Shown: positions 1 through 5,631, numbered from the stretch's first letter. The stretch: DNA of 5,682 bases from Actinomycetes bacterium (GCA_023412515.1 JAEYNO010000297.1:1-5682), one strand, 5' to 3'. Program-made: numbers and translations. The notes: generated from the letters alone by a model not told the origin.

Positions 1-774
1 GGCGTGGCGCGGGTCGTGGTGGGCGTGGCGGACCCGAACCCGGTCGCGGCCGGGGGCGCGCGGCGGCTGCACGACGCGGGGGTCGAGGTCGTCACGGGCG
101 TGCTCGCGGACGAGGGGGTCGCGGCGCTGGGCGCGTGGCTGCCGGCGGTGACGCGCGGGCGTCCCTTCGTGACGCTCAAGCTCGCGGCGTCGCTCGACGG
201 GCGGGTCGCCGCGGCGGACGGCAGCAGCCGCTGGATCACGTCGGACGTCGCGCGGCGGCACGCGCACGGGCTGCGCGCGGAGGTCGGTGCGATCGTCGTG
301 GGGACGGGCACGGCGCTGGCCGACGACCCGTCGTTGACGGCGCGCACGGGTGACGGGTCGCTCGTGGAGCACCAGCCGCTGCGCGTCGTGGTGGGGAGCC
401 GGGACGTGCCCGCCGGGGCAAGGCTGCGGGGCCCGGGGGGTGAGCTGGTGCAGCTGCGCACGCACGACCCGGCGCGCGTCCTCGCGGCGCTGCACGCGCG
501 CGAGGTGCGGCACGTGCTGGTCGAGGGCGGGCCCACGCTGGCGGCGGCGTTCGTCGCGGCGGGGCTGGTCGACGAGGTGCACGCGTACGTGGCACCGGTG
601 CTGCTCGGCGCCGGTCCGGCCGCGCTGGGCGACGTGGGCGTGCGCTCGATCGCGGACGCCGTGCGGCTGGTGCCGCGCGAGGTGCACCCGCTGGGTCCCG
701 ACGTGCTGGTCGTCGCGACCCCCGAACCCCGGTCGGCCGCGCACGCGGCCGCCACGTCGCAGGAGGAGCGCTGA
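1..774 (+). CDS. ribD: Riboflavin biosynthesis protein RibD, 3' part (reductase domain)
   Basis: Partial gene: the reading frame is open at base 1 and ends at TGA 772-774, so the N-terminal zinc deaminase domain (H-A-E and PCxxC motifs) lies outside the window. RibD is a cytosolic bifunctional enzyme that deaminates and then NADPH-reduces the pyrimidine intermediate made by GTP cyclohydrolase II. The visible 257 residues begin with the end of the deaminase domain (VADPNPVAAGG, about residues 9-19). The reductase domain follows, with PFVTLKLAASLDGR (55-68), SSRWITSD (75-82), a GTGTALADDP stretch and LVEGGPTL (173-180), all typical of RibD C-terminal domains. The GTG at base 4 is internal and not the true start. 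The last codons carry the ribE Shine-Dalgarno sequence, and the stop overlaps the ribE start by one base (TGATG). Identification is firm; integrity of the missing half cannot be judged. Confidence 0.95.
   Translation, partial: GVARVVVGVADPNPVAAGGARRLHDAGVEVVTGVLADEGVAALGAWLPAVTRGRPFVTLKLAASLDGRVAAADGSSRWITSDVARRHAHGLRAEVGAIVVGTGTALADDPSLTARTGDGSLVEHQPLRVVVGSRDVPAGARLRGPGGELVQLRTHDPARVLAALHAREVRHVLVEGGPTLAAAFVAAGLVDEVHAYVAPVLLGAGPAALGDVGVRSIADAVRLVPREVHPLGPDVLVVATPEPRSAAHAAATSQEER
761..766 (+). promoter_or_regulatory. Shine-Dalgarno site for ribE
   Basis: AGGAGG lies inside the end of ribD, seven bases before the ribE ATG at 774. It is a full match to the anti-SD core and one of only two strong sites in the rib cluster, the other being in front of ribH. 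It supports the ATG at 774 as the start. Confidence 0.8.
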
Positions 775-1388
775 TGTTCACGGGCATCGTCGAGGAGCTG
801 GGCACGGTCGTCGCCCTGGAGGCGGGGGGTGGTGCGCAGGCGGACGCGCGGCTGCGGGTGCGGGGCGACCTGGTGACGTCCGACGCGCGCCCGGGGGACT
901 CGATCGCGGTGAGCGGCGTGTGCCTGACCGTCGCGGAGCTGCCGGGGGACGGCACGTTCGTCGCGGACGTCATGCCCGAGACGCTGCGCCGCTCGGCGCT
1001 GGGCGCGCTCGGGGTGGGGGACCGGGTCAACCTGGAGCGGGCGCTGGCGGTGGGCGGCCGGTACGGCGGGCACGTCGTGCAGGGGCACGTCGACGGCGTG
1101 GGCGTGGTGCGTTCGCGCCGGCCGGGTCCGCGCTGGGACGAGGTCGAGATCGGCCTCGACCCGGCGCTCGCGCGGTACGTCGCCGAGAAGGGCTCGGTCG
1201 CGGTGTCGGGCGTGTCGTTGACGGTGACGCACGTGGGCGACGACGTGTTCGGTGTCTCCCTGATCCCGACGACGCTCGAGGTCACGACGCTGGGGGGCCT
1301 GGCTCCGGGCGCGGCGGTGAACCTCGAGGTCGACGTGCTCGCGAAGTACACCGAGCGGCTGCTCGCGACGTCCGGGGCGCTGCGGTGA
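774..1388 (+). CDS. ribE: Riboflavin synthase alpha chain
   Basis: Encodes 204 residues, a normal length for the homotrimeric riboflavin synthase. The enzyme dismutates two 6,7-dimethyl-8-ribityllumazine molecules to riboflavin and a pyrimidine that re-enters the RibH step. The family's two tandem lumazine-binding barrels are both visible. The first starts MFTGIVEELG (1-10), has GDSIAVSGVCLTV (41-53, with the conserved Cys at 50) and FVADVMPETL, and ends near GGHVVQGHVDGVG (98-110). The second repeats the pattern with GSVAVSGVSLTV (140-151), FGVSLIPTTLE (159-169) and VNLEVDVLAKYTERLL (182-197). Phe2 and His100, at positions conserved in the family, are present. The ATG overlaps the ribD stop by one base and has a strong SD, and the stop overlaps the ribBA GTG in GTGA. 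Some nomenclatures call this gene ribC or ribB. Nothing looks broken. Confidence 0.97.
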   Translation: MFTGIVEELGTVVALEAGGGAQADARLRVRGDLVTSDARPGDSIAVSGVCLTVAELPGDGTFVADVMPETLRRSALGALGVGDRVNLERALAVGGRYGGHVVQGHVDGVGVVRSRRPGPRWDEVEIGLDPALARYVAEKGSVAVSGVSLTVTHVGDDVFGVSLIPTTLEVTTLGGLAPGAAVNLEVDVLAKYTERLLATSGALR

Positions 1389-2800
1389 GCGGCGACGCGG
1401 GGGGCGAGGTCCGCCTGGGCACCGTCGAGGCGGCGCTCGACGCGCTGCGCGCGGGCCGTCCGGTGCTCGTCGCGGACTCCGCCGACCGGGAGGACGAGGC
1501 GGACGTGGTGCTCGCGGCGCAGTCTGCGACGCCCGAGTGGGTCGCGTGGACGATCCGTCGCTCGTCGGGCTACCTGTGCGCGCCGATGCCGGCCGAGCGC
1601 GCCGACGCGCTCGACCTGCCGCTCATGGTGCCGAGCAGCCAGGACCCGCGCCGCACGGCGTACACCGTGACGGTCGACGCGGCCACGGGTGTGACGACGG
1701 GCATCTCGGCGGCGGACCGCGCGCGCACGCTGCGCGTCCTGGCCGACCCCGCGTCGGGCCGGGGAGACCTGATCCGGCCCGGGCACGTGCTGCCGCTGCG
1801 CGCGGTGCCCGGGGGCGTGCTGCACCGTGCGGGGCACACCGAGGCCGCGGTCGACCTGTGCCGGCTGGCCGGTCTGGAGCCCGTCGGGGCGATCGCCGAG
1901 CTCGTGCGCGACGACGGTCGCATGGTGCGGCTGCCCGAGGCGTCGGCGATCGCCGCCGAGGCGGGCCTGGTGCTGCTGACGATCGCGGACCTGCAGGCGT
2001 GGCGCCGCGCGCACGACGACGTCGCGCCCGCGCCGGCGGACCCGACCGCGGGGCCGCCGCGCGTGCACGCGACGCACACCGCGTACCTGCCGACCGCGCA
2101 CGGCGAGTTCCGGGTGCACGGGTACCGCGACCTGCGCACGGGCGACGAGCACGTCGCGCTCGTGGCGGCCTCGGGCCTCGTCGACGAGCCTCCGGTGCGC
2201 GTGCACTCCGAGTGCCTCACGGGCGACGCGTTCGGCTCCGCCCGCTGCGACTGCGGTCCGCAGCTCGACGCGGCGCTGCGGATCGCCGCCGCGGAGGGCG
2301 GGGCCGTCGTGTACCTGCGGGGGCACGAGGGGCGGGGGATCGGGCTGCTCGCGAAGGTCGCGGCGTACGCGCTGCAGGACGCGGGCCGCGACACCGTCGA
2401 GGCGAACGTCGACCTCGGCTGGCCCGCGGACCGGCGCGAGTACGGCGCCGCGGCCGCGATCCTCGCCGACCTCGGGGCGCGCCGCGTGCGGCTGCTGACG
2501 AACAACCCCGCGAAGGTCACGGGCCTGCGCGCGCACGGCGTGGAGGTCACGCAGGTGCGGGCGCTCGAGGTGGGCCGCACGCCCCACAACGAGGCGTACC
2601 TGCGCACCAAGGCCACGAGCATGGGCCACCTGCTGCACCTCGACGGCGCGCCGGCCGACGCCGGCGCGTCAGCGACCCCCGTGCCCGGCGACCCCGTGCG
2701 GGTCGACCCGGTGCCCGTCGCCCCCGTGCACGCCGCGCCCACGACCGTGGGCGCCGACACCACCGACCACGCGTTCGACCCCCTGGAGGAGCTGGCATGA
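1385..2800 (+). CDS. ribBA: RibBA: DHBP synthase / GTP cyclohydrolase II fusion
   Basis: Encodes 471 residues joining the two entry enzymes of the pathway. The N-terminal half (about 8-208) is 3,4-dihydroxy-2-butanone-4-phosphate synthase, acting on ribulose 5-phosphate. The C-terminal half (about 223-419) is GTP cyclohydrolase II. In the first domain the metal and acid residues expected from E. coli RibB are present: D31, R35, E36, E38, D40, R148, H151 in GHTEA, and E172. The acidic loop is altered, however (see findings). The second domain keeps the zinc cysteines C277, C288 and C290 in ECLTGDAFGSARCDCG, then RGHEGRGIGLL (312-322), Tyr328 in AYALQD, and LLTNNPAKV. I chose GTG 1385 because it overlaps the ribE stop by four bases and the domain begins eight residues later; the open frame upstream is a shadow of ribD/ribE. 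No strong SD is seen, so coupling to ribE is likely. Residues 420-471 form an extra Pro/Val/Ala-rich tail. Confidence 0.95.
   Translation: MSGDAGGEVRLGTVEAALDALRAGRPVLVADSADREDEADVVLAAQSATPEWVAWTIRRSSGYLCAPMPAERADALDLPLMVPSSQDPRRTAYTVTVDAATGVTTGISAADRARTLRVLADPASGRGDLIRPGHVLPLRAVPGGVLHRAGHTEAAVDLCRLAGLEPVGAIAELVRDDGRMVRLPEASAIAAEAGLVLLTIADLQAWRRAHDDVAPAPADPTAGPPRVHATHTAYLPTAHGEFRVHGYRDLRTGDEHVALVAASGLVDEPPVRVHSECLTGDAFGSARCDCGPQLDAALRIAAAEGGAVVYLRGHEGRGIGLLAKVAAYALQDAGRDTVEANVDLGWPADRREYGAAAAILADLGARRVRLLTNNPAKVTGLRAHGVEVTQVRALEVGRTPHNEAYLRTKATSMGHLLHLDGAPADAGASATPVPGDPVRVDPVPVAPVHAAPTTVGADTTDHAFDPLEELA
2785..2791 (+). promoter_or_regulatory. Shine-Dalgarno site for ribH
   Basis: GGAGGAG, five bases before the ribH ATG, lies within the last codons of ribBA and encodes the Leu-Glu-Glu-Leu near its C terminus. 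It decides the ribH start at 2797 and indicates strong re-initiation, in keeping with the many RibH subunits needed for its large assemblies. Confidence 0.8.
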
Positions 2801-3261
2801 GCGGCGCAGGATCGCCCACCCTGGACGTCGACGGCACGGGCCTGCGCGTCACGGTCGTCGCCGCGAGCTGGCACACGACCGTGATGGACGGCCTGATCGC
2901 CGGTGCCCGGCGCGCCCTCGCCGACGCCCGCGTCACCGACGTGCGGGTCGTGCGCGTGCCGGGCACGTTCGAGCTGCCCGTGGCCGCCGCCCGCGCCGCG
3001 CAGGACGCCGACGCGGTCGTGGCGCTGGGCGTCGTCATCCGCGGCGGCACGCCGCACTTCGAGTACGTGTGCCAGTCCGCGACCGTGGGGCTCACCGACG
3101 TCGCGGTGCGCACGGGCGTGCCGGTCGGCTTCGGCGTGCTCACGTGCGACGACGAGCAGCAGGCGCTCGACCGCGCCGGCCTGGCCGGGTCCCACGAGGA
3201 CAAGGGCGCCGAGGCCGCGCAGGCCGCGGTCGCGACCGTCCTCGCGCTGCGGGGGCTGTGA
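2797..3261 (+). CDS. ribH: 6,7-dimethyl-8-ribityllumazine synthase
   Basis: Encodes 154 residues, the usual size for lumazine synthase. The enzyme condenses the DHBP made by RibBA with the diaminopyrimidine from the RibD branch to give the RibE substrate; members assemble as pentamers or 60-subunit icosahedra. Visible motifs are VVAASWHTTVMDGLI (20-34, the aromatic substrate-stacking Trp at 25), VRVPGTFELPVAA (52-64), VVALGVVIRGGTPHFEYVC (74-92, catalytic His at 87) and GFGVLTCDDEQQALDRAG (111-128, phosphate-contacting Arg at 126). It ends with HEDKGAEAA (Lys136). No key residue is missing. The ATG overlaps the ribBA TGA in ATGA and is preceded by a good SD. About 15 poorly conserved residues precede the core fold, as in other actinobacterial RibH proteins. 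The stop is one base from the next start, so the gene is probably co-translated with the carrier gene. Confidence 0.97.
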   Translation: MSGAGSPTLDVDGTGLRVTVVAASWHTTVMDGLIAGARRALADARVTDVRVVRVPGTFELPVAAARAAQDADAVVALGVVIRGGTPHFEYVCQSATVGLTDVAVRTGVPVGFGVLTCDDEQQALDRAGLAGSHEDKGAEAAQAAVATVLALRGL

Positions 3262-3262
3262 C

Positions 3263-3961
3263 GTGGGGCCCCTCGGCTGGCTGTTCGACGCGACGCTGAC
3301 GGTCGCGGGGTACGACGTGCTGTGGCGCGAGATCGTCGGGAACCTGTTCGGCCTCGCGGCCGCGGTCGGCGGCCTGCGGCGTCGCGTGTGGGCGTGGCCC
3401 GTGGGCGTCGTGGGCAACGTGCTGCTGTTCACGGTGTTCCTCGGGGGCGTGTTCCACACGCCGCAGCAGACCGACCTGTACGGCCAGGCCGGGCGGCAGG
3501 TGTTCTTCGTCATCGTGTCCGTGTACGGCTGGGTGCGGTGGCGCGGCGCGCAGCGGGCCGCGGCCGCCGGCGGCGACGCCGACGCACCGGCGGTCGTGCC
3601 GCGCTGGGCCGGCCGCTCCGGCTGGCTCCTCATCGGCTCGGTCGCCGTGGTCGGCACCGCCGCGTGCGCGGCGGTGTTCTCGGCGCTCGGCTCGTGGGGC
3701 CCGTGGGCGGACGCGTGGATCTTCGTCGGGTCGATGCTCGCGACCTACGGGATGGCGCGCGGCTGGATCGAGTTCTGGCTCATCTGGATCGCGGTCGACG
3801 CGGTGGGCGTCCCGCTGCTGCTGTCGGCCGGGTACTACCCGTCGGCCGTGCTGTACGCGGTGTACGGCGCGGTCGTGCTGTACGGCTTCGTCGTGTGGTG
3901 GCGCGCCCGGGACACGGCCGCCGCCGCGGACGCCGTGGCGGAGCGCGTCCCGACCGCCTGA
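3263..3961 (+). CDS. ribM: PnuC-family transporter, probable riboflavin carrier RibM
   Basis: Encodes 232 residues of an integral membrane protein with about seven hydrophobic segments (roughly 20-38, 43-63, 77-93, 120-141, 149-165, 168-187, 193-212), the size and topology of PnuC-type vitamin carriers. Recognisable family features are EIVGNLFGL near 23-31, VWAWPVGVVGN (42-52), TPQQTDLYGQ (66-75), YGWVRW (88-93), and a Trp- and Glu-rich RGWIEFWLIWIAVDAVG (166-182). PnuC proteins carry nicotinamide riboside, but Corynebacterium RibM (PnuX) and Streptomyces RibM are riboflavin carriers of the same fold. The position one base after ribH favours riboflavin; this substrate call is inference. The start is GTG 3263 after a G-rich weak SD; the longer upstream frame is a shadow of ribH. 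A polar Ala/Gly/Asp-rich loop (96-114) separates helices three and four. A nicotinamide riboside role remains possible. Confidence 0.85.
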   Translation: MGPLGWLFDATLTVAGYDVLWREIVGNLFGLAAAVGGLRRRVWAWPVGVVGNVLLFTVFLGGVFHTPQQTDLYGQAGRQVFFVIVSVYGWVRWRGAQRAAAAGGDADAPAVVPRWAGRSGWLLIGSVAVVGTAACAAVFSALGSWGPWADAWIFVGSMLATYGMARGWIEFWLIWIAVDAVGVPLLLSAGYYPSAVLYAVYGAVVLYGFVVWWRARDTAAAADAVAERVPTA

Positions 3962-3971
3962 CGCCCGCGCG

Positions 3972-4014
3972 CGTCCGCGGACGTGGACGCCGGCACGACC
4001 CGCGCCGCGGCGCG
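3972..4014. repeat. Two perfect palindromes 30 bp apart
   Basis: CGTCCGCGGACG (3972-3983) and CGCGCCGCGGCGCG (4001-4014) are each exactly self-complementary. Their CCGCGG cores are centred at 3977.5 and 4007.5. The first lies upstream of the suggested -35 box, and the second fills most of the spacer between -35 and -10. Palindromes of G and C arise often by chance at this GC content, so an operator role is only a suggestion. Confidence 0.5.
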
Positions 4015-4022
4015 TCTAGGCT
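3995..4022 (+). promoter_or_regulatory. Probable leaderless promoter for hisE
   Basis: TAGGCT at 4017-4022 matches the TANNNT form of the actinobacterial -10 box and stands out as an A/T-containing island in G/C-only surroundings. A weak -35 (ACGACC, three of six matches to TTGACA) lies 16 bases upstream. Transcription starting about 7-9 bases after the -10 would begin at or next to the GTG at 4031. That gives a leaderless mRNA, a common arrangement in actinobacteria. No SD is present before hisE, which agrees with this reading. Confidence 0.6.
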
Positions 4023-4030
4023 GGTCGGTC

Positions 4031-4294
4031 GTGAAGACCTTCGACGCGCTGTTCGCCGAGCTGTCCGACAAGGCCACGACCCGCCCCGCGGGCTCGGGCA
4101 CGGTCGCCGAGCTGGACGCCGGCGTGCACGCCATCGGCAAGAAGATCGTCGAGGAGGCCGCCGAGGTGTGGATGGCCGCCGAGCACGAGTCCGACGAGCG
4201 CGCCGCCGAGGAGATCTCCCAGCTGCTGTACCACCTGCAGGTGCTCATGCTCGCCAAGGGCCTGACGCTGCAGGACGTGTACACGCACCTGTGA
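4031..4294 (+). CDS. hisE: Phosphoribosyl-ATP pyrophosphohydrolase
   Basis: Encodes 87 residues of a stand-alone HisE, the second enzyme of histidine synthesis, which hydrolyses phosphoribosyl-ATP to phosphoribosyl-AMP and pyrophosphate. It is an all-alpha, MazG-like, magnesium-dependent fold. The sequence opens VKTFDALFAEL (1-11), followed by RPAGSGTVAELDAGVHAIGKK (18-38 region). The metal-binding helix IVEEAAEVW (39-47) has the E-E-x-x-E pattern, and AAEEISQLLYHLQVLM (58-73) supplies further Glu residues. The end GLTLQDVYTHL is typical. I chose GTG 4031 because the conserved KTFxxLFAEL start begins there and because a -10 box lies just upstream. An in-frame GTG at 3983 would add 16 unconserved residues across the promoter. 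It lies 40 bases before hisG and is probably co-transcribed with it. Confidence 0.95.
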   Translation: MKTFDALFAELSDKATTRPAGSGTVAELDAGVHAIGKKIVEEAAEVWMAAEHESDERAAEEISQLLYHLQVLMLAKGLTLQDVYTHL

Positions 4295-4325
4295 CGCGCC
4301 CCCACCTCACCCCACCGAACCACCC

Positions 4326-4330
4326 GAGGA
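4326..4330 (+). promoter_or_regulatory. Shine-Dalgarno site for hisG
   Basis: GAGGA sits four bases before the GTG at 4335, a slightly short spacing. The rest of the 40-bp hisE-hisG gap is C- and A-rich and poor in G, so the site stands out and supports this GTG as the start. Confidence 0.65.
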
Positions 4331-4334
4331 CACC

Positions 4335-5183
4335 GTGCTGAGGATCGCCGTCCCCAACAAGGGCTCGCTGTCGGAGCCCGCCGCCGAGATGCTCCGCGAG
4401 GCGGGCTACCGCCAGCGCCGCGACTCCCGCGAGCTCGTGCTGCCCGACCCGGACAACGACGTCGAGTTCTTCTTCCTGCGTCCCCGCGACGTCGCCGTCT
4501 ACGTGGGCGCCGGCACGGTCGACGTCGGGATCACGGGGCGCGACCTGCTGATCGACTCCGCGTCGGAGGCGGTCGAGCACCTGCCGCTCGGCTTCGCGCG
4601 CTCGACCTTCCGGTTCGCCGGCGCCGCCGGTCGCCTGACCGACGCGCGGCAGATCGCCGGGCTGCGCGTCGCGACGTCGTACGCCGAGCTCGTCGCGGCG
4701 TACCTGCGCGAGCGCGGCGTCGAGCCCGAGGCCGTCGTGCGCCTCGACGGCGCCGTCGAGTCCGCGATCCGCCTCGGCGTGGCCGACGTGATCGCCGACG
4801 TCGTCGAGACCGGCTCGACGCTGCGCGCCGCCGGCCTCGAGGTCTTCGGCGAGCCGATCCTGCGCTCCGAGGCCGTGCTCGTCCGTCGCGCCGACGTCGA
4901 CCAGCCCGCGGGGCTCGACACGCTCACGCGTCGCCTCCAGGGCGTGCTGACGGCCCGCGAGTACGTCCTCATGGACTACGACGTGCCGCTGCACCTCGTC
5001 GACGACGCGGTCGCGATCACGCCCGGGCTCGAGTCGCCCACGGTGTCGCCGCTGCACAACGGCGAGTGGGCCGCCGTGCGCGCGATGGTGCCCCGCAGCC
5101 AGACCAACCGCGTCATGGACGCGCTGTACGACGTCGGTGCGCGCGCGATCCTCGTGACGTCCATCCTCGCCTGCCGGCTCTGA
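4335..5183 (+). CDS. hisG: ATP phosphoribosyltransferase, long form
   Basis: Encodes 282 residues, the length of long-form, homohexameric HisG that needs no HisZ partner. It catalyses the committed step of histidine synthesis, ATP plus PRPP to phosphoribosyl-ATP, which hisE then processes. The two catalytic lobes start LRIAVPNKGSLSEPAAEML and include VDVGITGRDLLIDSASEAVE and the PRPP-binding loop DVVETGSTLRAAGLEVFGE (155-173). From about residue 193 comes the ferredoxin-like C-terminal domain (LMDYDVPLHLVDDAVAITPG, then SPTVSPLHNGEWAAVRAMVP) that binds histidine for feedback inhibition in this class. The ending AILVTSILACRL matches actinobacterial relatives. Allosteric control is therefore expected from architecture; no attenuator or leader peptide is seen. 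The start is GTG with a nearby GAGGA. The next gene begins one base after the stop. Confidence 0.97.
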   Translation: MLRIAVPNKGSLSEPAAEMLREAGYRQRRDSRELVLPDPDNDVEFFFLRPRDVAVYVGAGTVDVGITGRDLLIDSASEAVEHLPLGFARSTFRFAGAAGRLTDARQIAGLRVATSYAELVAAYLRERGVEPEAVVRLDGAVESAIRLGVADVIADVVETGSTLRAAGLEVFGEPILRSEAVLVRRADVDQPAGLDTLTRRLQGVLTAREYVLMDYDVPLHLVDDAVAITPGLESPTVSPLHNGEWAAVRAMVPRSQTNRVMDALYDVGARAILVTSILACRL

Positions 5184-5184
5184 C

Positions 5185-5631
5185 GTGCCCACGCCCGACG
5201 ACGCGCTCGCCGCACCGTTCCGCCCGCGCCTCGCGCGCGTCGTGACGCTCGCGGTGGCGGTCGTCGTGCTCGCGCTCACGACCCTGCTGGTGCTGACCAT
5301 GCCGGGGCTCGCACCGCTCGACCAGACCGGGTTCGCGCTGTTCGGGCTGCTCATCGCGTGGTTCTGCTGGCGGCAGGCGTCCGTGCGCGCGGTGCCCGAC
5401 GCGACGGGTCTGCTGGTGCGGAACCTGCTGGTCACGACGCACGTCGACTGGGCGCAGATCGTCTCGGTGCGCTTCGGCCAGGGCCGGGCGTGGGTGCAGC
5501 TCGACCTCGCCGACGGCGACACGCTCGCCGTCATGGGCGTGCAGCGCGCCGACGGCGCGTTCGCCGAGCACGAGGCCCGCCGCCTCGCGACGCTCGTGGC
5601 CCGCCGGACGGCGACCGCCCGCGACGACTGA
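5185..5631 (+). CDS. Small membrane protein with bacterial PH-like domain
   Basis: Encodes 148 residues. After a short N-terminal stretch there are two hydrophobic helices (about 18-39 and 49-62) joined by a short turn, then a beta-rich soluble part of about 75 residues. That part (GLLVRNLLVTTHVDWAQIVS at 75-94, VRFGQGRAWVQLDLADG at 95-111, LAVMGVQRADG at 114-124, then a terminal helix) resembles bacterial PH domains of the bPH_6 type. The function of this family is not established; membrane anchoring of a small scaffold-like domain is all the sequence shows. From memory, mycobacteria also keep a small integral membrane protein gene beside hisG, so the linkage may be conserved, but a role in histidine synthesis does not follow. 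GTG 5185 lies one base after the hisG stop without a clear SD, suggesting coupling. The ending is Arg/Ala-rich and polar. Confidence 0.8.
   Translation: MPTPDDALAAPFRPRLARVVTLAVAVVVLALTTLLVLTMPGLAPLDQTGFALFGLLIAWFCWRQASVRAVPDATGLLVRNLLVTTHVDWAQIVSVRFGQGRAWVQLDLADGDTLAVMGVQRADGAFAEHEARRLATLVARRTATARDD

Larger units (their letters stand above)
3962..4030 (+). other. Intergenic region between rib and his genes
   Basis: This 69-bp gap is the widest in the window and separates the riboflavin run from hisE. It holds two perfect palindromes with a CCGCGG core (3972-3983 and 4001-4014), a possible 6-bp hairpin (GCGTCC at 3971-3976 with GGACGC at 3985-3990), and a promoter-like -10 box. There is no T-run after the hairpin, so a classic intrinsic terminator is not supported, and read-through from the rib genes cannot be excluded. 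Confidence 0.6.

Noticed and set aside
350..1384. Upstream in-frame extension of ribBA
   Set aside because: The translation here is the out-of-frame shadow of ribD and ribE; the DHBP-synthase domain begins only after GTG 1385.
1399..1404. Runs of six G in ribD, ribE and the start of ribBA, considered as slippage or phase-variation sites
   Set aside because: Short, in frame and expected in G-rich codons; nothing suggests an alternative reading frame.
236..2638. Very long minus-strand open frame (800 codons) across ribD, ribE and ribBA
   Set aside because: In DNA of this GC content stop codons are rare in all frames. The translation is Arg/Ala/Pro-rich without any family motif, while the + strand carries full conserved enzymes.
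2903..3262. Upstream extension of the PnuC-family protein
   Set aside because: It overlaps ribH in another frame and gives Arg/Pro/Ser-rich sequence unlike a membrane carrier; GTG 3263 fits family length.
1570..3657. Long minus-strand open frame opposite ribBA, ribH and the carrier gene
   Set aside because: Same GC artefact; low-complexity Arg/Ser/Thr/Ala-rich product with no recognisable domain.
3983..4030. Earlier GTG start for hisE
   Set aside because: It would place the TAGGCT box inside the gene and add residues not seen in the conserved HisE N terminus.
4245..5534. Minus-strand open frame of 429 codons opposite hisG and the PH-like gene
   Set aside because: It mirrors conserved + strand coding sequence and shows no motif, RBS or sensible composition of its own.
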